From NCBI GenBank assembly GCA_032718475.1, contig JAUCBJ010004843.1, forward strand, positions 1 through 63,066: a DNA stretch of 63,066 nucleotides. The letters are read 5' to 3'. Within the stretch, counting starts at the first letter, position 1. Each line of letters starts with the position of its first letter. The translations under genes were made by a program, and so were the position numbers. The notes below the pieces were generated by a model. It searched no databases and was not told where the DNA came from. It was given only the letters and a program-made list of their open reading frames with translations. Of this stretch, positions 19,652 through 30,554 are shown piece by piece. The DNA is from Nemertoderma westbladi (taxonomy: Eukaryota > Xenacoelomorpha > Nemertodermatida > Nemertodermatidae).

Positions 19652-22600
19652 ATGTCAAATAGACATCATGTTTCACCTCCGGCCCTTAGTAATATTTCAC
19701 CCACAAATTATTGTCATTTTTGTTTTTCAGAAATATTTCCTCATGAACCTAAATTTAAGTGCGATTTGTGTAATAAGAGTTTTCATTTACCATGCGGATC
19801 CCAAATGCTTTGTGAAACTATTGACCGTCCACCGAACCTAGATACCTATTGTAACTTTTGTTACTGCGAAATTTTCCCCTTTGCATGTATTGATGTAACT
19901 GATGATGATATTTTCTTTTCACCACTAGCTGAGAATGATGAACCGAGTGACATTGTTAATCAAACTTTTAGTTTCATAGATCCTGAAGACAATATCATCA
20001 ACCTTAACCACAACAAAGGAGATTATTCAGAGAGTCAGTTAAATGAAGAAATTAACAAAAATTTATCTAAAAAATCATTATCCGTTCTGAATTTTAATTG
20101 TAGAAGTCTTAACAAAAATTTTCAACCAACAATTGATTTTCTCCTTTCTCTTGAAAATAAAGTAGATATTCTAACTTTTACCGAAACTTTTGTAAAAAAG
20201 GATGATGAAGAACTATTAAATTTTTTCAAAATTGCTGGATATAAGGGACCATATTTAGATTGTAGGGAAACAAAGAGAGGCGGGTCGGCAATTTTTGTAA
20301 ATGAAAATTATGAAGTTAATCAAAGGCCTGACTTACGGGTCGAGGGTTTGGAAAACGTGTTTATTGAGATCAAATGCACAAGCAATGCAAAACCCTTAAT
20401 TATTGGAACTATTTACCGAACTGGAGCAATTAAATTTGAATGTTTTTTAAACTCTTTAGATTCTTTATTAGCAAATTTGTCAAATAAAAAACTTGATGTA
20501 ATTTTAACAGGAGATCTAAATGTGAACTTATTGAAAAATACTTGCCAAGCACGTGAATATACAAATTTATTAAATTCCTTCGGTTTTCTCCAGTTAATAA
20601 CAACGGCTACTAGAAGAGTTGAAGGCTCAGACGATTCATTAATTGATCACATTATAACAAACATAACAACTTCTTTTACAACCGCAGGCACAATCTTAGC
20701 GCAAATTGGTACATCGGACCACTTACCTTGCTTTTCAATTTTTAGAAACTGTTCTTGCCATTTTTCAGACCCAACACACAATACCATTTTTGATTACTCA
20801 AATTTTAAGGCCGATAAATTCATAAAAGATATTAAACTGGAAAGCTCTTGGTCTTACAAATCCAGTTTAATACCAGATAATGAAAAATTTAATAAATTTT
20901 ATGAAAATCTAGAAAACATTTGTTCGAATCATGTAACCAAAAAAAAAATAAGTCAACGCAATTCCCCCAAAAAACCCTGGATAACCACCTCTTTAATAAA
21001 ATGCTCCCGCAAGAAGAATACATTATTCCGAAAATATTTAAAAAATCCCACAACAGAAAACTTAAATAAATTTAAAACATATCGTAATAAATTAACTTCA
21101 TGCCTGAAAATTGCAGAGAAAAATTATTATACGAACAAATTCACATCAAATTCAAACAACACTAGAAAAACCTGGCTCATAATAAACTCAGCTTTAAATA
21201 GACAAAAAAAATTAAACATTCCAAAAAAAATAACTGTTAAAGAAGGGGATAAAATTGAAACATTTACAGATAAATTAAAAATTGCTAACATTCTTAACAC
21301 CCATTTCGCTAATATTGGTCCAGAGTTGGCAAGCTCAATTCCCACATCAAACCGCTCTCCAACACGGAATATTAAGTTTAATAGCTCCAGTTCGTTCTCA
21401 TTAGTTGAGACATCGCCGGTGGAAGTTGAATATGAACTCTTGCATTTAAATCCAAAATCAGGAACCAATGACACATTTCCAACTAAACTTCTTATACTGG
21501 CTGCTAAACCTCTGTCATTTCTCCTAGCTCCTCTTATAAATCTATCAATTCAACGAGGTTTCTTCCCCGACTCTCTAAAAATTGCTAAAATTATTCCATC
21601 GTTTAAAGGGGGGGACCCCACCGACCCAAATAATTACCGTCCTATTTCACTTTTACCAGTTCTTAGCAAAATATTTGAAAAAATAATAAATAACCAACTT
21701 CAGTCTTTTATATTAAAGTTTGGAATTTTGACTAGTTCACAATACGGTTTTCGACCTAAGACAACAACTTCCGATGCTCTACTCTCAGTAATAAATCATA
21801 TTCAAAATGTTCTAGAACACAAACACACAACCAGTGCTATCTTTATTGATTTAAAAAAAGCATATGATACTTTAGATCACAAAATTCTTAAAAATAAATT
21901 ACTCAACTATGGCATAAGAGGAAAACCTCACGACCTAATTTCAAACTTTTTATCAAACAGATTTCAATACGTTTCCATAGATGATTGCAATTCAATAAAT
22001 TTACCACTGGCTTGTGGGGTTCCCCAGGGTAGTATAATGTCACCAAACTTATTCCTACTTTACATCAACGATCTACCCAATGCAACAAATCTTAACTGTA
22101 CCCTTTTTGCAGATGATACTACCCTTTATACATCAAATAATAATATTAATGTTTTAATTGAAGCCACAAACTGTGAACTAGCTAAAATTTCGAATTGGTT
22201 AATCGACAATAAATTATCTTTAAATCTATCAAAAACTGAATACGAATTGTTTTCATATACTTTAAAAGACTTTACAAATACGCCAATAGTACATATTAAC
22301 ACCAATAAAATAAAACAAGTACATGTAACTAAATTTTTAGGGGTGTGGGTGGATAATAAATTAAACTGGAGAAGTCACATTCAATACATAACTAAAAAAA
22401 TTTCAAAATTTTCTGGTATATTTTTCAAACTGAGGCATATATTCCCATTAAATATCTTAAGATTACTTTATTTTTCTTTAATTCACCCATACTTAATTTA
22501 CGGAATCATACTTTGGGGGGGAACTTATGAAAGCATTATTAAACCACTCAGAATAAAAATCAATAAATTATTACGATGTATTACCTTCAGCCACCATCGT

Positions 22601-22942
22601 TCATCGGCAAATCCCATTTACAAATCATTAAATATCCTTCCCTTAGATTTGCTTTATAAGTACGAAATAGGTAGGTTTGTATACAGATGTAACAACAATT
22701 TAGCCCCTACAAATATCTCAAAGCTATTTTTCAATAAAATTAAAGACTGCCATAATTATAATACAAGATCAGCCACCCAAGGGAATATTCAACTTCCACT
22801 AGTACGTCTCAGCTCAACTCAACGCTCTCTTAGTTATCTTGGTCCGTCTATTTGGAACGAGATCCCGGTGATGATTAGGAAAAAAAAAACAATAGCAATG
22901 TTTTCAAAAAACCTGAAAAAGCACCTCCTACAGCACCTATAA
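19652..22942 (+). CDS. CR1-type LINE ORF2: PHD-like zinc region, APE endonuclease and reverse transcriptase
   Basis: Uninterrupted 1096-codon ORF. Residues 21-72 contain a Cys/His cluster (CHFC, CDLC, HLPC, CNFC) resembling a PHD-type finger. An APE-type endonuclease follows from about residue 145: VLNFNCRSLN, TFTETFV, IIGTIYR, LTGDLNVNLL, GTSDHLPCF. Reverse transcriptase spans about 620-900, with FKGGDPTDPNNYRPISLLP, YGFRPKTTTSDAL, AIFIDLKKAYDTLDH, GVPQGSIMSPNLFLLYINDLP and the catalytic FADDTTLY near residue 819. The C-terminal thumb-like region follows (VTKFLGVWVDNKLNW). It carries out target-primed reverse transcription. With ORF1 intact upstream it is a candidate for a recently active copy. 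Confidence 0.92.
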   Translation: MSNRHHVSPPALSNISPTNYCHFCFSEIFPHEPKFKCDLCNKSFHLPCGSQMLCETIDRPPNLDTYCNFCYCEIFPFACIDVTDDDIFFSPLAENDEPSDIVNQTFSFIDPEDNIINLNHNKGDYSESQLNEEINKNLSKKSLSVLNFNCRSLNKNFQPTIDFLLSLENKVDILTFTETFVKKDDEELLNFFKIAGYKGPYLDCRETKRGGSAIFVNENYEVNQRPDLRVEGLENVFIEIKCTSNAKPLIIGTIYRTGAIKFECFLNSLDSLLANLSNKKLDVILTGDLNVNLLKNTCQAREYTNLLNSFGFLQLITTATRRVEGSDDSLIDHIITNITTSFTTAGTILAQIGTSDHLPCFSIFRNCSCHFSDPTHNTIFDYSNFKADKFIKDIKLESSWSYKSSLIPDNEKFNKFYENLENICSNHVTKKKISQRNSPKKPWITTSLIKCSRKKNTLFRKYLKNPTTENLNKFKTYRNKLTSCLKIAEKNYYTNKFTSNSNNTRKTWLIINSALNRQKKLNIPKKITVKEGDKIETFTDKLKIANILNTHFANIGPELASSIPTSNRSPTRNIKFNSSSSFSLVETSPVEVEYELLHLNPKSGTNDTFPTKLLILAAKPLSFLLAPLINLSIQRGFFPDSLKIAKIIPSFKGGDPTDPNNYRPISLLPVLSKIFEKIINNQLQSFILKFGILTSSQYGFRPKTTTSDALLSVINHIQNVLEHKHTTSAIFIDLKKAYDTLDHKILKNKLLNYGIRGKPHDLISNFLSNRFQYVSIDDCNSINLPLACGVPQGSIMSPNLFLLYINDLPNATNLNCTLFADDTTLYTSNNNINVLIEATNCELAKISNWLIDNKLSLNLSKTEYELFSYTLKDFTNTPIVHINTNKIKQVHVTKFLGVWVDNKLNWRSHIQYITKKISKFSGIFFKLRHIFPLNILRLLYFSLIHPYLIYGIILWGGTYESIIKPLRIKINKLLRCITFSHHRSSANPIYKSLNILPLDLLYKYEIGRFVYRCNNNLAPTNISKLFFNKIKDCHNYNTRSATQGNIQLPLVRLSSTQRSLSYLGPSIWNEIPVMIRKKKTIAMFSKNLKKHLLQHL

Positions 22943-22990
22943 AATATTTTTATTGCAAATAAAATTTACAAATTTGACACTTCTCCCTAT

Positions 22991-23735
22991 TTATTTATTA
23001 TTATTTTTTATTTTTTTTATTTTTTTTTATATACTGGATACTCTTGTGCAAAATTTAAAATTTAACTTCCTGACCTATATAAGACTTCACAAAAATTGCC
23101 GCCCGTAACATCCTAACTATTTTTACTTCAAATTGTATAAAATAAATTATCAATAACTTTTCTCTGAATCTACTCTGTTTTGGTCAATTAATTAAACATC
23201 ATTCCTATTTAAATAAAATCGCCATCATCCACTCTTTCAATTTCAAATTTTAGTCTCAACCAAGTAGGTATCGGTCAATAGTATCACAATAAATTTAGTT
23301 AATGGTTCTATAAATATTTCATTTTTTGGGCCGGAGAGTATTTAAGGATATAAAAAAATGTGTCATAATATAAATACCCAAGGTAGTAAAATAATATTTC
23401 ATGTTGATACTTAGCTTAACACCTGGCTGATTGCGTCCACTAGCTCCAGGCTATTAGCAGTCAGCCAGCTTCAGTCATCATTTATAAGTATTGATTTAAT
23501 TATGAAAGTGTATTGCAATTTCTTATTTGTTTGATTGGAGAAATAAATATAATGATAATGATGATAAGTACATAGGCCTGCATCCTATTGCTACCGTCTT
23601 AATCCACTGGTGCTTTGTTGTTGTAGAACAAAACTGTACTGTATTGTATTATGTACAGTACTTCTTACCGGACCTTACTGCCTTACAGAACTCAAATCAA
23701 AATTACGCTAATTACAAAGGGAAAGAAAATAACAT
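22991..23735. other. AT-rich flank, no feature seen
   Basis: Low-complexity T-rich stretch at 22995-23030, then unremarkable sequence. Confidence 0.4.
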
Positions 23736-23886
23736 TTTAAATTCTCGGTCGAGAAAAGTTGGCCGAGAAAAACTTGGCTGAGAATTTAGATACATCTTAG
23801 TATAATTTTTTTACTGATACATCTTGAGTTATAATATTTACTCAGATAGTTTTGGCGTAAACGGCGCTTCATATGCGAGTGTTTCG
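23736..23886 (-). repeat. inverted repeat right arm flanking the CR1-type LINE
   Basis: Reverse complement of the block at 18238-18330, with the CTCGGCCGAG-like part duplicated. See the left arm. Confidence 0.65.
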
Positions 23887-23929
23887 ACAGAGTCCCTCTA
23901 CACCTTTTCAGCATGTATTTCATAAATCA

Positions 23930-24723
23930 TCACATTGATTTCAGAAAGGTCTATTTGGGTTTCAGTTCTTTTATTTTGATTTCAAATGTTACAATTTGAT
24001 TTCAATAAATCTATTTCGATTTCAGAATATACCATTTGTATTTAAACAAATACATTTCAATTTCAACATGTGTCATTTGGATTTTATAAATTACATTTCG
24101 AATTCAGAATGTGTCATGTGGATTCTAAAATTATCATTTCGATTTCAGAATGCGTCGTTTGGATTTCAAAAATTACATTACGATTTCAGATAAGGAAAGA
24201 ATAATTTTGAAATATATCAAATGGATTTTAAAAAATTAAATTTAGATTTCAGAAATGACGAATTCGATTTTATTAATGTCTATAAAACCTTCCGTTTGAT
24301 TTTCAGAATATTTTAATCGATTTTAAATTTTACATTTGAATTTCAGATTTTTCATTTGAAGTTCAGATATTCCATTCGAATTTCAGATTTTCCATTTTAA
24401 TTTCAAAATGATAAGGCAATGTAGCAGGCCTACCAACATATGTACAATAATGGCAACAACCAACAAATAATATGTAATTCTATAGAAATTCAAAATTATA
24501 TTCAAGGCTATACTTTATAAATGGAATAATTGATTATTCCTTTGGCCTTCAGATTGTCCATTTGAACTACAGATTTCACTTTGTATTTGAGATTTTCCAT
24601 TTGTATTTCAGATTTTCCATTTGTATTTAAAATTTTCCATTTGAATTTCAGATTTCCATTTGTACAGTATTTATAATTTTCCATTTGAATTTCAGATTTT
24701 CCATTGGAATTTAGGATTTTTTA
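23930..24723. repeat. degenerate short tandem repeat based on TTTCAGATTTTCCATTTGAA
   Basis: Roughly 20-26-base units of the type GATTTCAGAAT...CATTTCGATTTCAG run through the region with variable spacing. The segment 24185-24480 recurs at 35836-36166. It borders the piggyBac end at 24724. Confidence 0.75.
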
Positions 24724-24922
24724 TTAACCCATGTAACCCTGACCACTCTTTGCCACATGGATTACTGTATGGGTCAAATTTGACTCATATGCGTTACATT
24801 GGTAATATAGCCCACGACCATTAATATTATTATTATTAAATTATGTTGGCTGACCCACCCATGGTATTGGGAGGCATTAGAGAATGCCTATCAATTTTTA
24901 AAGAGTTGATACTGTTACTGTG

Positions 24923-24978
<56 letters not shown>

Positions 24979-24979
24979 A
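24923..24979 (+). repeat. (GTCT)n microsatellite
   Basis: About 14 uninterrupted GTCT units between the piggyBac terminus and the transposase 3' end. Confidence 0.95.
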
Positions 24980-25160
24980 TTATTTGTTTTACGACCTGTC
25001 ACTTGGTCAACTTAGCAGATTGCATTTGCTACACATAAACTATACAATAGGAAACTTTGAAAAAGTTATTCCCGTTTGAGAAAATAATATTTATTTTTCA
25101 ATTCCTAGGCCTAATATCTGGTTACCAACAGTATATAGTAGGCCTACCGATATCATCTTT

Positions 25161-25988
25161 CTACTCTTGGCAGTTCTGGCAAAATACTGACTTCACACAA
25201 TGGATTGGACAAACAATTTTCGCACATTTGATACATTGATTGGATGATTTCCTATCATCAGAGTATAGGCACATATAACACCTCTTACGTTTCTTGCTGG
25301 GAGCAGATCCACCTGCTACATTGCTTCTTGGCTCTACTTCAGGGGATGGCGAGTACCGGTTTAGAATTTCCTTGGCAGCTCTTGGTATGTTGGTTATAAT
25401 TGAACGTTGAACCATATGTGACGTCATAAGTTGTTCCCCACAGTTCATAACAAATCATCGTCGTGACCGTTTATCATTTCGAACAGATGGGAATTTATTC
25501 TGTAAATTATCAGAGCAGCTATAGCCATAAAATCAACACAGGTATAAAACAACTTTAGGGGCCACCGACGAGTACCTCTTCGTACAGTCATGTGAGAGAC
25601 CATCATATCCATTGTGTCAACGCCACTCTTCTGATGGTTATAGTCTAAAATCATAAGCGGTTTGTGCGATTTGGTATCAGATAATGCATCGTCAAAATGC
25701 ATTGACGAAATAAGGGTGACAGACCTGTTCTTTTTTGGTACATATGATACAATTGTCGAAGTTTGCTGGAATCCAAACACTGAAGATAGTTCTTCTCTAG
25801 ATCTATGAGCCAAAAACTCCTGCGGTAACTCTGGCTTGTTTTTCCTCATTGTTCCGAGATAACTTATATTGTGTTGGCGCAATTCATTAACAAGTTCAAG
25901 AGATGAAAAAAAGTTATCTGCGCAAACATTCCTGCCGCTGTTGAGAATAGGTTGAACTAGATCTAGTACTACCCGTTTACCCTGGCCT
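25161..25988 (-). pseudogene. piggyBac transposase fragment, C-terminal half
   Basis: The protein reads from the second catalytic Asp region (VCADNFFSSLELVNELRQHNI) through the third (KSGVDTMDMMVSHMTVRRGT) to a Cys-rich C-terminal domain (CYMCLYSDDRKSSNQCIKCAKIVCPIHCVKSVFCQNC), the cross-brace zinc domain of piggyBac transposases. A one-base difference from the copy at 33620 near 25440-25500 puts the last domain in another frame. Near-identity to the 33.6-35.3 kb copy shows the two are recent relatives. Confidence 0.88.
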
Positions 25989-26451
25989 ATATCCTATATC
26001 TTAGAAGGTCTATATCTTTGCCTTAGGCCTATGTATTTTAACTAACGGATGAAATACTTTCATTTTACAAAGATTACAGAATACTAATTACTGATGCCAG
26101 ACCTGTATCAGTAATTCGATAGTGATAATGTATATAATATTACTGTAACGGTACTGGTATAGACGGTAGAGCCTAATGTAATACCCGGTACCTTTGCATT
26201 TATATTGCGCTGCCTGACTGCTGAAAGTGCTGAAACTACATGTGGGTACCTGTATCCATCCATGTTACAGAGTTGGACTGATTCAGGAGGGCTGAACCGA
26301 GATCAGAGATAGCGAGATGTGTATGGCTACGAGTTCGAATTACTCGGTCGTATTGCTGTCTTGTAGGCCTAATACTGTACCAGTATATATTCATTCATAG
26401 TAGACATTTAAATTTGGCGATAAACCAATGAATGAATATATTCATTCATAG
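25989..26451. other. intergenic, no gene seen
   Basis: Contains a direct duplication of ATATTCATTCATAGTAGAC (26388-26406 and 26434-26452) next to the LINE 3' end, otherwise nothing recognisable. Confidence 0.45.
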
Positions 26452-27938
26452 TAGACTACTACTACTAGGATCGGCATGCTGCATTGCAGCTGCATTTTTA
26501 AGAATGCTGTGCCGGCTTATCGACAAAATTGCACCGCCACAACTCCCTATCACCCATGACATTTGCCAGATCATCCGCATCTTCAAGGCCAGTGTCCTTT
26601 AAGATGCGTTTCAAGAAAGTCATGGGCTGGCCACCATGCTTATTCACTCCATGAAGCTGCCAAAGTACAAGATTATGCACTGGCTGGTCCTCACGGCGAA
26701 AGCAATAATGTCCTGCAAAGCGGAGGCGATTTTGTTCTAGTGTCAAGCTTGGGGGAACCAATGAGACACCTCCAATGTTATATAGTGTCTGGTTGGAGAT
26801 GTGTGTATTGTACTTGACACAATGAACCTGTCGTAGCATTCTTGTGAATGTGCCATCCAGAGATTTGGTGTCCTCAGCAGTTAGAGCCCAGCATGGACTC
26901 CCATAGAGGAGTACTGGAACTACTGCTGCTCTAAATAACCGGACCTTAAGTTTCCGATTAATTCTCGGTGACTTCCAAATCCTGGAAAGCCTATTCAAGG
27001 CTGCCCATGCCTTTCCCTTACGTATTCGGAGGTCCTCACCTGACTTCCGGATCCATGATCCCAGGTAACAGAAGTCATCCACATGCTCAAGCATACCATC
27101 TTTTGAGATTATGCTCATCCGATCAGAGACTTGCTGAGGACTTTCAAAGTTAACTGTCAAAATTTTGGTCTTTCTGGAGTTAATAAAAAGACCAACACTA
27201 GAAGCAGCATGTTCTATGAGCTGAGGAGCCGTTGGGCTCCCTCTAGTGATTCTGAGAGTACTCATAAGTCATCAGCAAAGTCTAGATCAGTTAGGTACTT
27301 GGCAGGATTTCCTCGACTTCTGGAGCCAGTAGGTGGAGTTATCATCACCCCATCATCATTATGATGATCTAAGGACATGCGTAGAACATAGTCAACAACA
27401 ATTATGAACAAGAATGGTGCAAGTGTGTCTCCCTGGAGGACGCCCCATAACACTTCAAATGGTTCTGTGTCACCGTCAACAGTAGACATAAATGTTGTCG
27501 AACCATCGTATACTGATCTGATTGCTGCAATAATTTCATCAGGAATCCCATATAAAAAGTACGCTGAACATACGTGAGCGAGAGACTGAATCAAAGGCCT
27601 TGAAGAAGTCAACAAAGATAACAGCCAGATGCCTGTCTTTCTTTTTTGATAACTCTTCAATTATCCTTCTAAGTGCCAAAATGGGCTCCATGGTCCCACG
27701 ACCTTTACGGAACCCATTCTGATTTCCACGGAGCAGTCTCTCAATGCGATCCCTGATGCGATTTAATATAATTCTATTGTATAGCTTTGCAGCAATCGAG
27801 ATCAATGAGATTCCCCGAAAAGAACCATAGAGTGCTAGGTTGCCCTTTTTGGGAACTGGCACCAACTTATTTGTTTTCATTTCTTGTGGGACTCTTGTCG
27901 TTCTGTACATAAATGATCTTCAAACACTCAGATATTTT
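26452..27938 (-). pseudogene. RTE-type LINE copy 3, 3' half
   Basis: Reverse transcriptase and C-terminus of the RTE family on the minus strand, with the terminal ACTACTACTAGGATCGGCAT (the complement of the full-length element's tail). The frame is broken near 27262 and again near 27539-27550. A deletion of about 17 bases near 27910 removes VDMYRT-coding sequence, and the similarity ends at 27938, where an unrelated repeat starts. The same deletion and the same junction recur at 56466. Confidence 0.88.
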
Positions 27939-28310
27939 CAGGGTTTCAAACGATCAGGAAAACCGGGTGAACCGGGAAAAGGCCGGGAAAAAAATTAAAC
28001 CAGGAAAAACCTGGAAAATGTCTAGGAAAAATATCATATAACCGGGAATTTTTCATATTTTGAGCAACATGTTCAAAGTAAGTAAAATAATTACTGATTT
28101 TTTATTTATTATTTTTCGACAACAAGTGGACGATATCCAGCACTACAGGTCATGCAACAGTATTCCGTCTTTTAACTCAGATCTAAGATTGGCCTTGTTT
28201 CTGATGTACCTTGGAAACTCGAATGTGTGAACTACTCTAGATAATGATAACCTGACTCAAAATCTAGACCACGATGAAACTAGTTAAAATCATTCCCCAC
28301 TTATCTTCCA
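27939..28310. repeat. unclassified repeat with CCGGGAAAA motifs, copy 1
   Basis: Begins CAGGGTTTCAAACG and continues with GGAAAACCGGGTGAACCGGG-type blocks. Closely repeated at 56467-56815. No ORF. The CCGGG/AAAA alternation resembles ends of some DNA transposons, but I cannot assign a family. Confidence 0.8.
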
Positions 28311-28860
28311 CTTACCACTTATCCTACTAATCCACTTAACTTTATTAATATCCCGTCCTACTGTGCTTTTAAAATATTTTTACTTAATTAATTATCTTTT
28401 AACATATTGTACGTGCGACAAATTTTAGAGATGTAATATATTATGGATTTTATGGATGTAATATACAGAATTCATTTATATCAAAGAAGGCAGTCGTTAA
28501 AAAAAGTAATGTTAAAAAATACTAAAGACAATACTGTTACTGACTGATACTAATCAGTCTCTAAATAGGCCACTATTAAACAACACACATGTCAATAAAA
28601 TAAACCACACAAGGTATTGGGAAAGGTTGTACTCATAGATTAAACAAGCCTTTTATTAATGGAGTGAATTGATGCTAAACTTTATTCTAAAACGTAGACA
28701 GATAACTGAGGTAGCTGAACTAAAATGACTCTGAGTTTAGTATTAAATAAATTATATTAACTGGAGAGGTAAAATTATAATTCAATATAATGCACATTAT
28801 TATTATATAACTATATTAAGCAATTAAATTGAATACAATAAAATAAAATAATATTTTCTC
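28311..28860. other. AT-rich intergenic, no feature seen
   Basis: Very AT-rich; no ORF or repeat recognised. Confidence 0.4.
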
Positions 28861-28867
28861 ATTTACT

Positions 28868-28916
28868 CACTAGGACACAAACTCGGCTTATCATCAGCCG
28901 AGTTTGTGTCCTAGTG
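28868..28916. other. perfect 21-bp hairpin
   Basis: Arms 28868-28888 and 28896-28916 are exact reverse complements with a 7-base loop (TATCATC). It sits directly upstream of a tRNA-like B-box segment. Confidence 0.92.
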
Positions 28917-28985
28917 AAGTTTGACTGTGAAGTTTGAAACCTAGGTACCGGGTTCGAGCCCCAATAGGGGCGGTTGATATTTTTT
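28917..28985 (+). repeat. possible tRNA-derived SINE fragment
   Basis: GGGTTCGAGCCCC (28950-28962) matches the RNA polymerase III B box/T-arm, followed by AATAGGGGCGG and a T-run at about 28980. No complete tRNA cloverleaf can be folded with confidence, so I do not call a tRNA gene. Confidence 0.4.
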
Positions 28986-29057
28986 GCTATGGAGAGCATT
29001 ATCATAATGTACTATAACATATATTTATTCGCGGTCACCCACCCCACAACAATTCAT

Positions 29058-29745
29058 TTATAATTGATTGGTCTTAATGCTCTTTGCAGCAGCCTTCATT
29101 TCAGCAAAGGAAATATCACCAATTGGAATATCTGCGAGTACAGACTCAGACACTTTTACTTCTATAAAGTTGTCAGCTTTCCAAAGTGGGCCTTCCAACC
29201 ATTGAGGCGTTTGGCTGGTGATTCTGCCTTAACCTTGGTGGTTTGTGGTTGACCAGTAAGCAAGTTGATCGATTTCCATGCCTTGGATGATTGCCTGCTG
29301 TCGTCGGCATCATTGATGGCATCAACCTGTTGGTTTATAAGCTCCTGTAGATTAAAATAGTAATGCCTGTTCAGGGATGCCATATATAGGTCATTTCGGC
29401 ACTTCCAAATTTTGTGGTCAGTCCAGGGGGCCTTTTTCCTGTTTCGAGGGAATACTGGAACTTTCTGCAGCTGCTAACTTAACTGTTTCTGTGAAGGCAG
29501 TATCCGGAAGGCAAGAAGGCAAGAACCTCATACCTGTTGCTCAGCTGTAGTGTGGAGCTGGATCTCACACTAGGCTGTTGCAACAGAGAGTACCAGTCAT
29601 GCCACGGCAAGGCAGATTTCGTTGTTCTGCTAGCACGCAGACTAAGTCTCACCTTGGCCACAATAAGGCGGTGATCACTGGAGAAGGGGCGAAGTGTAAC
29701 CGATTAGTCTTGTATAGAGCTCTTTCCTGTATAGAGCTATCCTGG
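29058..29745 (-). pseudogene. RTE-type LINE copy 4, scrambled fragment of endonuclease end and linker
   Basis: Contains parts corresponding to about 40140-40910 of the full-length element on the minus strand, with several internal deletions and more divergence than the other copies. It lies 3' of peptide gene B, as copy 1 lies 3' of peptide gene A. Confidence 0.8.
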
Positions 29746-30111
29746 GATGGTATTGGAGTTGGGGCTAGATTCACAGTGTCTCTTTTCACATAGTAGTGAT
29801 AATTTAGTTTCACAAAGCGACACTATCCTCTATGGGCACAGTAACATCTGAAGATCGATTAAATATGCTTTCATATAAAGGATACTAAATTTTGCATTAA
29901 TGTGTAAAGCTAAAAATCTGGGCATCTAATGCAATATAAATTATTAAAATCCGTTCAGAAAAACAATAAATCACTGATCGAAATTTTAAAAGAAGGCCTT
30001 AAAAGGTATTTAGGATTATACAAATTGGATTCATGATATAAATTAATATTTGAGAAGTCCTTGGATGGGGCGAAAAATATCAAGGTTTACTTAAGGAAAA
30101 TGGATATGGGT
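29746..30111. other. intergenic, no feature seen
   Basis: AT-rich, between the RTE fragment and the peptide unit. Confidence 0.4.
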
Positions 30112-30497
30112 AGGAATAGAATAAGATTGATATAAAGTGGTGCCTATTGTATGTTACATATTATTATTGGAAGCAGTTATAATTTCTCAAACAATCATTT
30201 GTGCCTATTATTATCAGTATCACAACCATCACCAATTATAATCTTATAATTTATAGTCTGTAAAATTGAGAATCCTTCTTAGCGGCCAAAATCGTTACAA
30301 TATCCACAGTAGTCTCCATATTTAGCATTGCACTCCCCACAACTCGTGAATGTCAGCTCATACTCACAATAGTTCTGCAGAGGCCATTCACAGGGTCCAA
30401 GCGGTAAACAACATTCGGTCCATGCTTCCTGACATTGAATATCCACGGCACAGAAAGCGGCGAAAACAATGAAAGTGATGATGATGAATTTCATATT
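30112..30497 (-). repeat. duplicated unit B carrying the secreted peptide gene
   Basis: See unit A at 2857-3256. Unit B has a short ATTTCTCAA insertion near 30183 and lacks the 24 bases found in A. Confidence 0.85.
30279..30494 (-). CDS. small secreted cysteine-rich peptide, copy B
   Basis: 71 residues from the ATG equivalent to copy A. An in-frame upstream ATG at 30551 would add 19 residues before the signal peptide; I prefer the internal start because the signal peptide then begins at residue 1 and the sequence upstream is not shared with copy A. Signal peptide, eight cysteines and the Phe-Gly-Arg end are identical to copy A. Four mature residues differ (Asn to Leu, Pro to Glu, two Phe to Tyr). 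The frame is intact, which suggests function or a recent duplication. Family and function unknown. Confidence 0.7.
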   Translation of the reverse strand: MKFIIITFIVFAAFCAVDIQCQEAWTECCLPLGPCEWPLQNYCEYELTFTSCGECNAKYGDYCGYCNDFGR

Positions 30498-30554
30498 TGT
30501 TGGTGTAATTTGTCCTGTAGAATAATATACAATATGTAATTTAGATAACATAAT

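Larger units (their letters stand above)
18500..22990 (+). mobile_element. nearly intact CR1-type non-LTR retrotransposon
   Basis: ORF1 and ORF2 on the same strand without breaks. The 3' end is AT-rich with AATAAA-like signals soon after the ORF2 stop. Exact ends and any target duplication were not resolved. A degenerate relative is at 56830-63062. Confidence 0.8.
24724..25988 (-). mobile_element. piggyBac element copy 1, 5' part missing
   Basis: The 3' end of the element lies at the TTAA at 24724-24727, followed by CCCATGTAACCCTGACC and a GGGTCAAATTTGACTC palindrome typical of piggyBac ends. The transposase gene is on the minus strand and is cut off at about 25988. Confidence 0.72.

Noticed and set aside
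24843-25079. ORF with a Cys-Leu-Ser-Val repeat
   Set aside because: Translation of the (GTCT)n microsatellite.
28917-28985. Functional tRNA gene
   Set aside because: A B box and terminator are visible but no consistent acceptor, D or anticodon stems could be formed.
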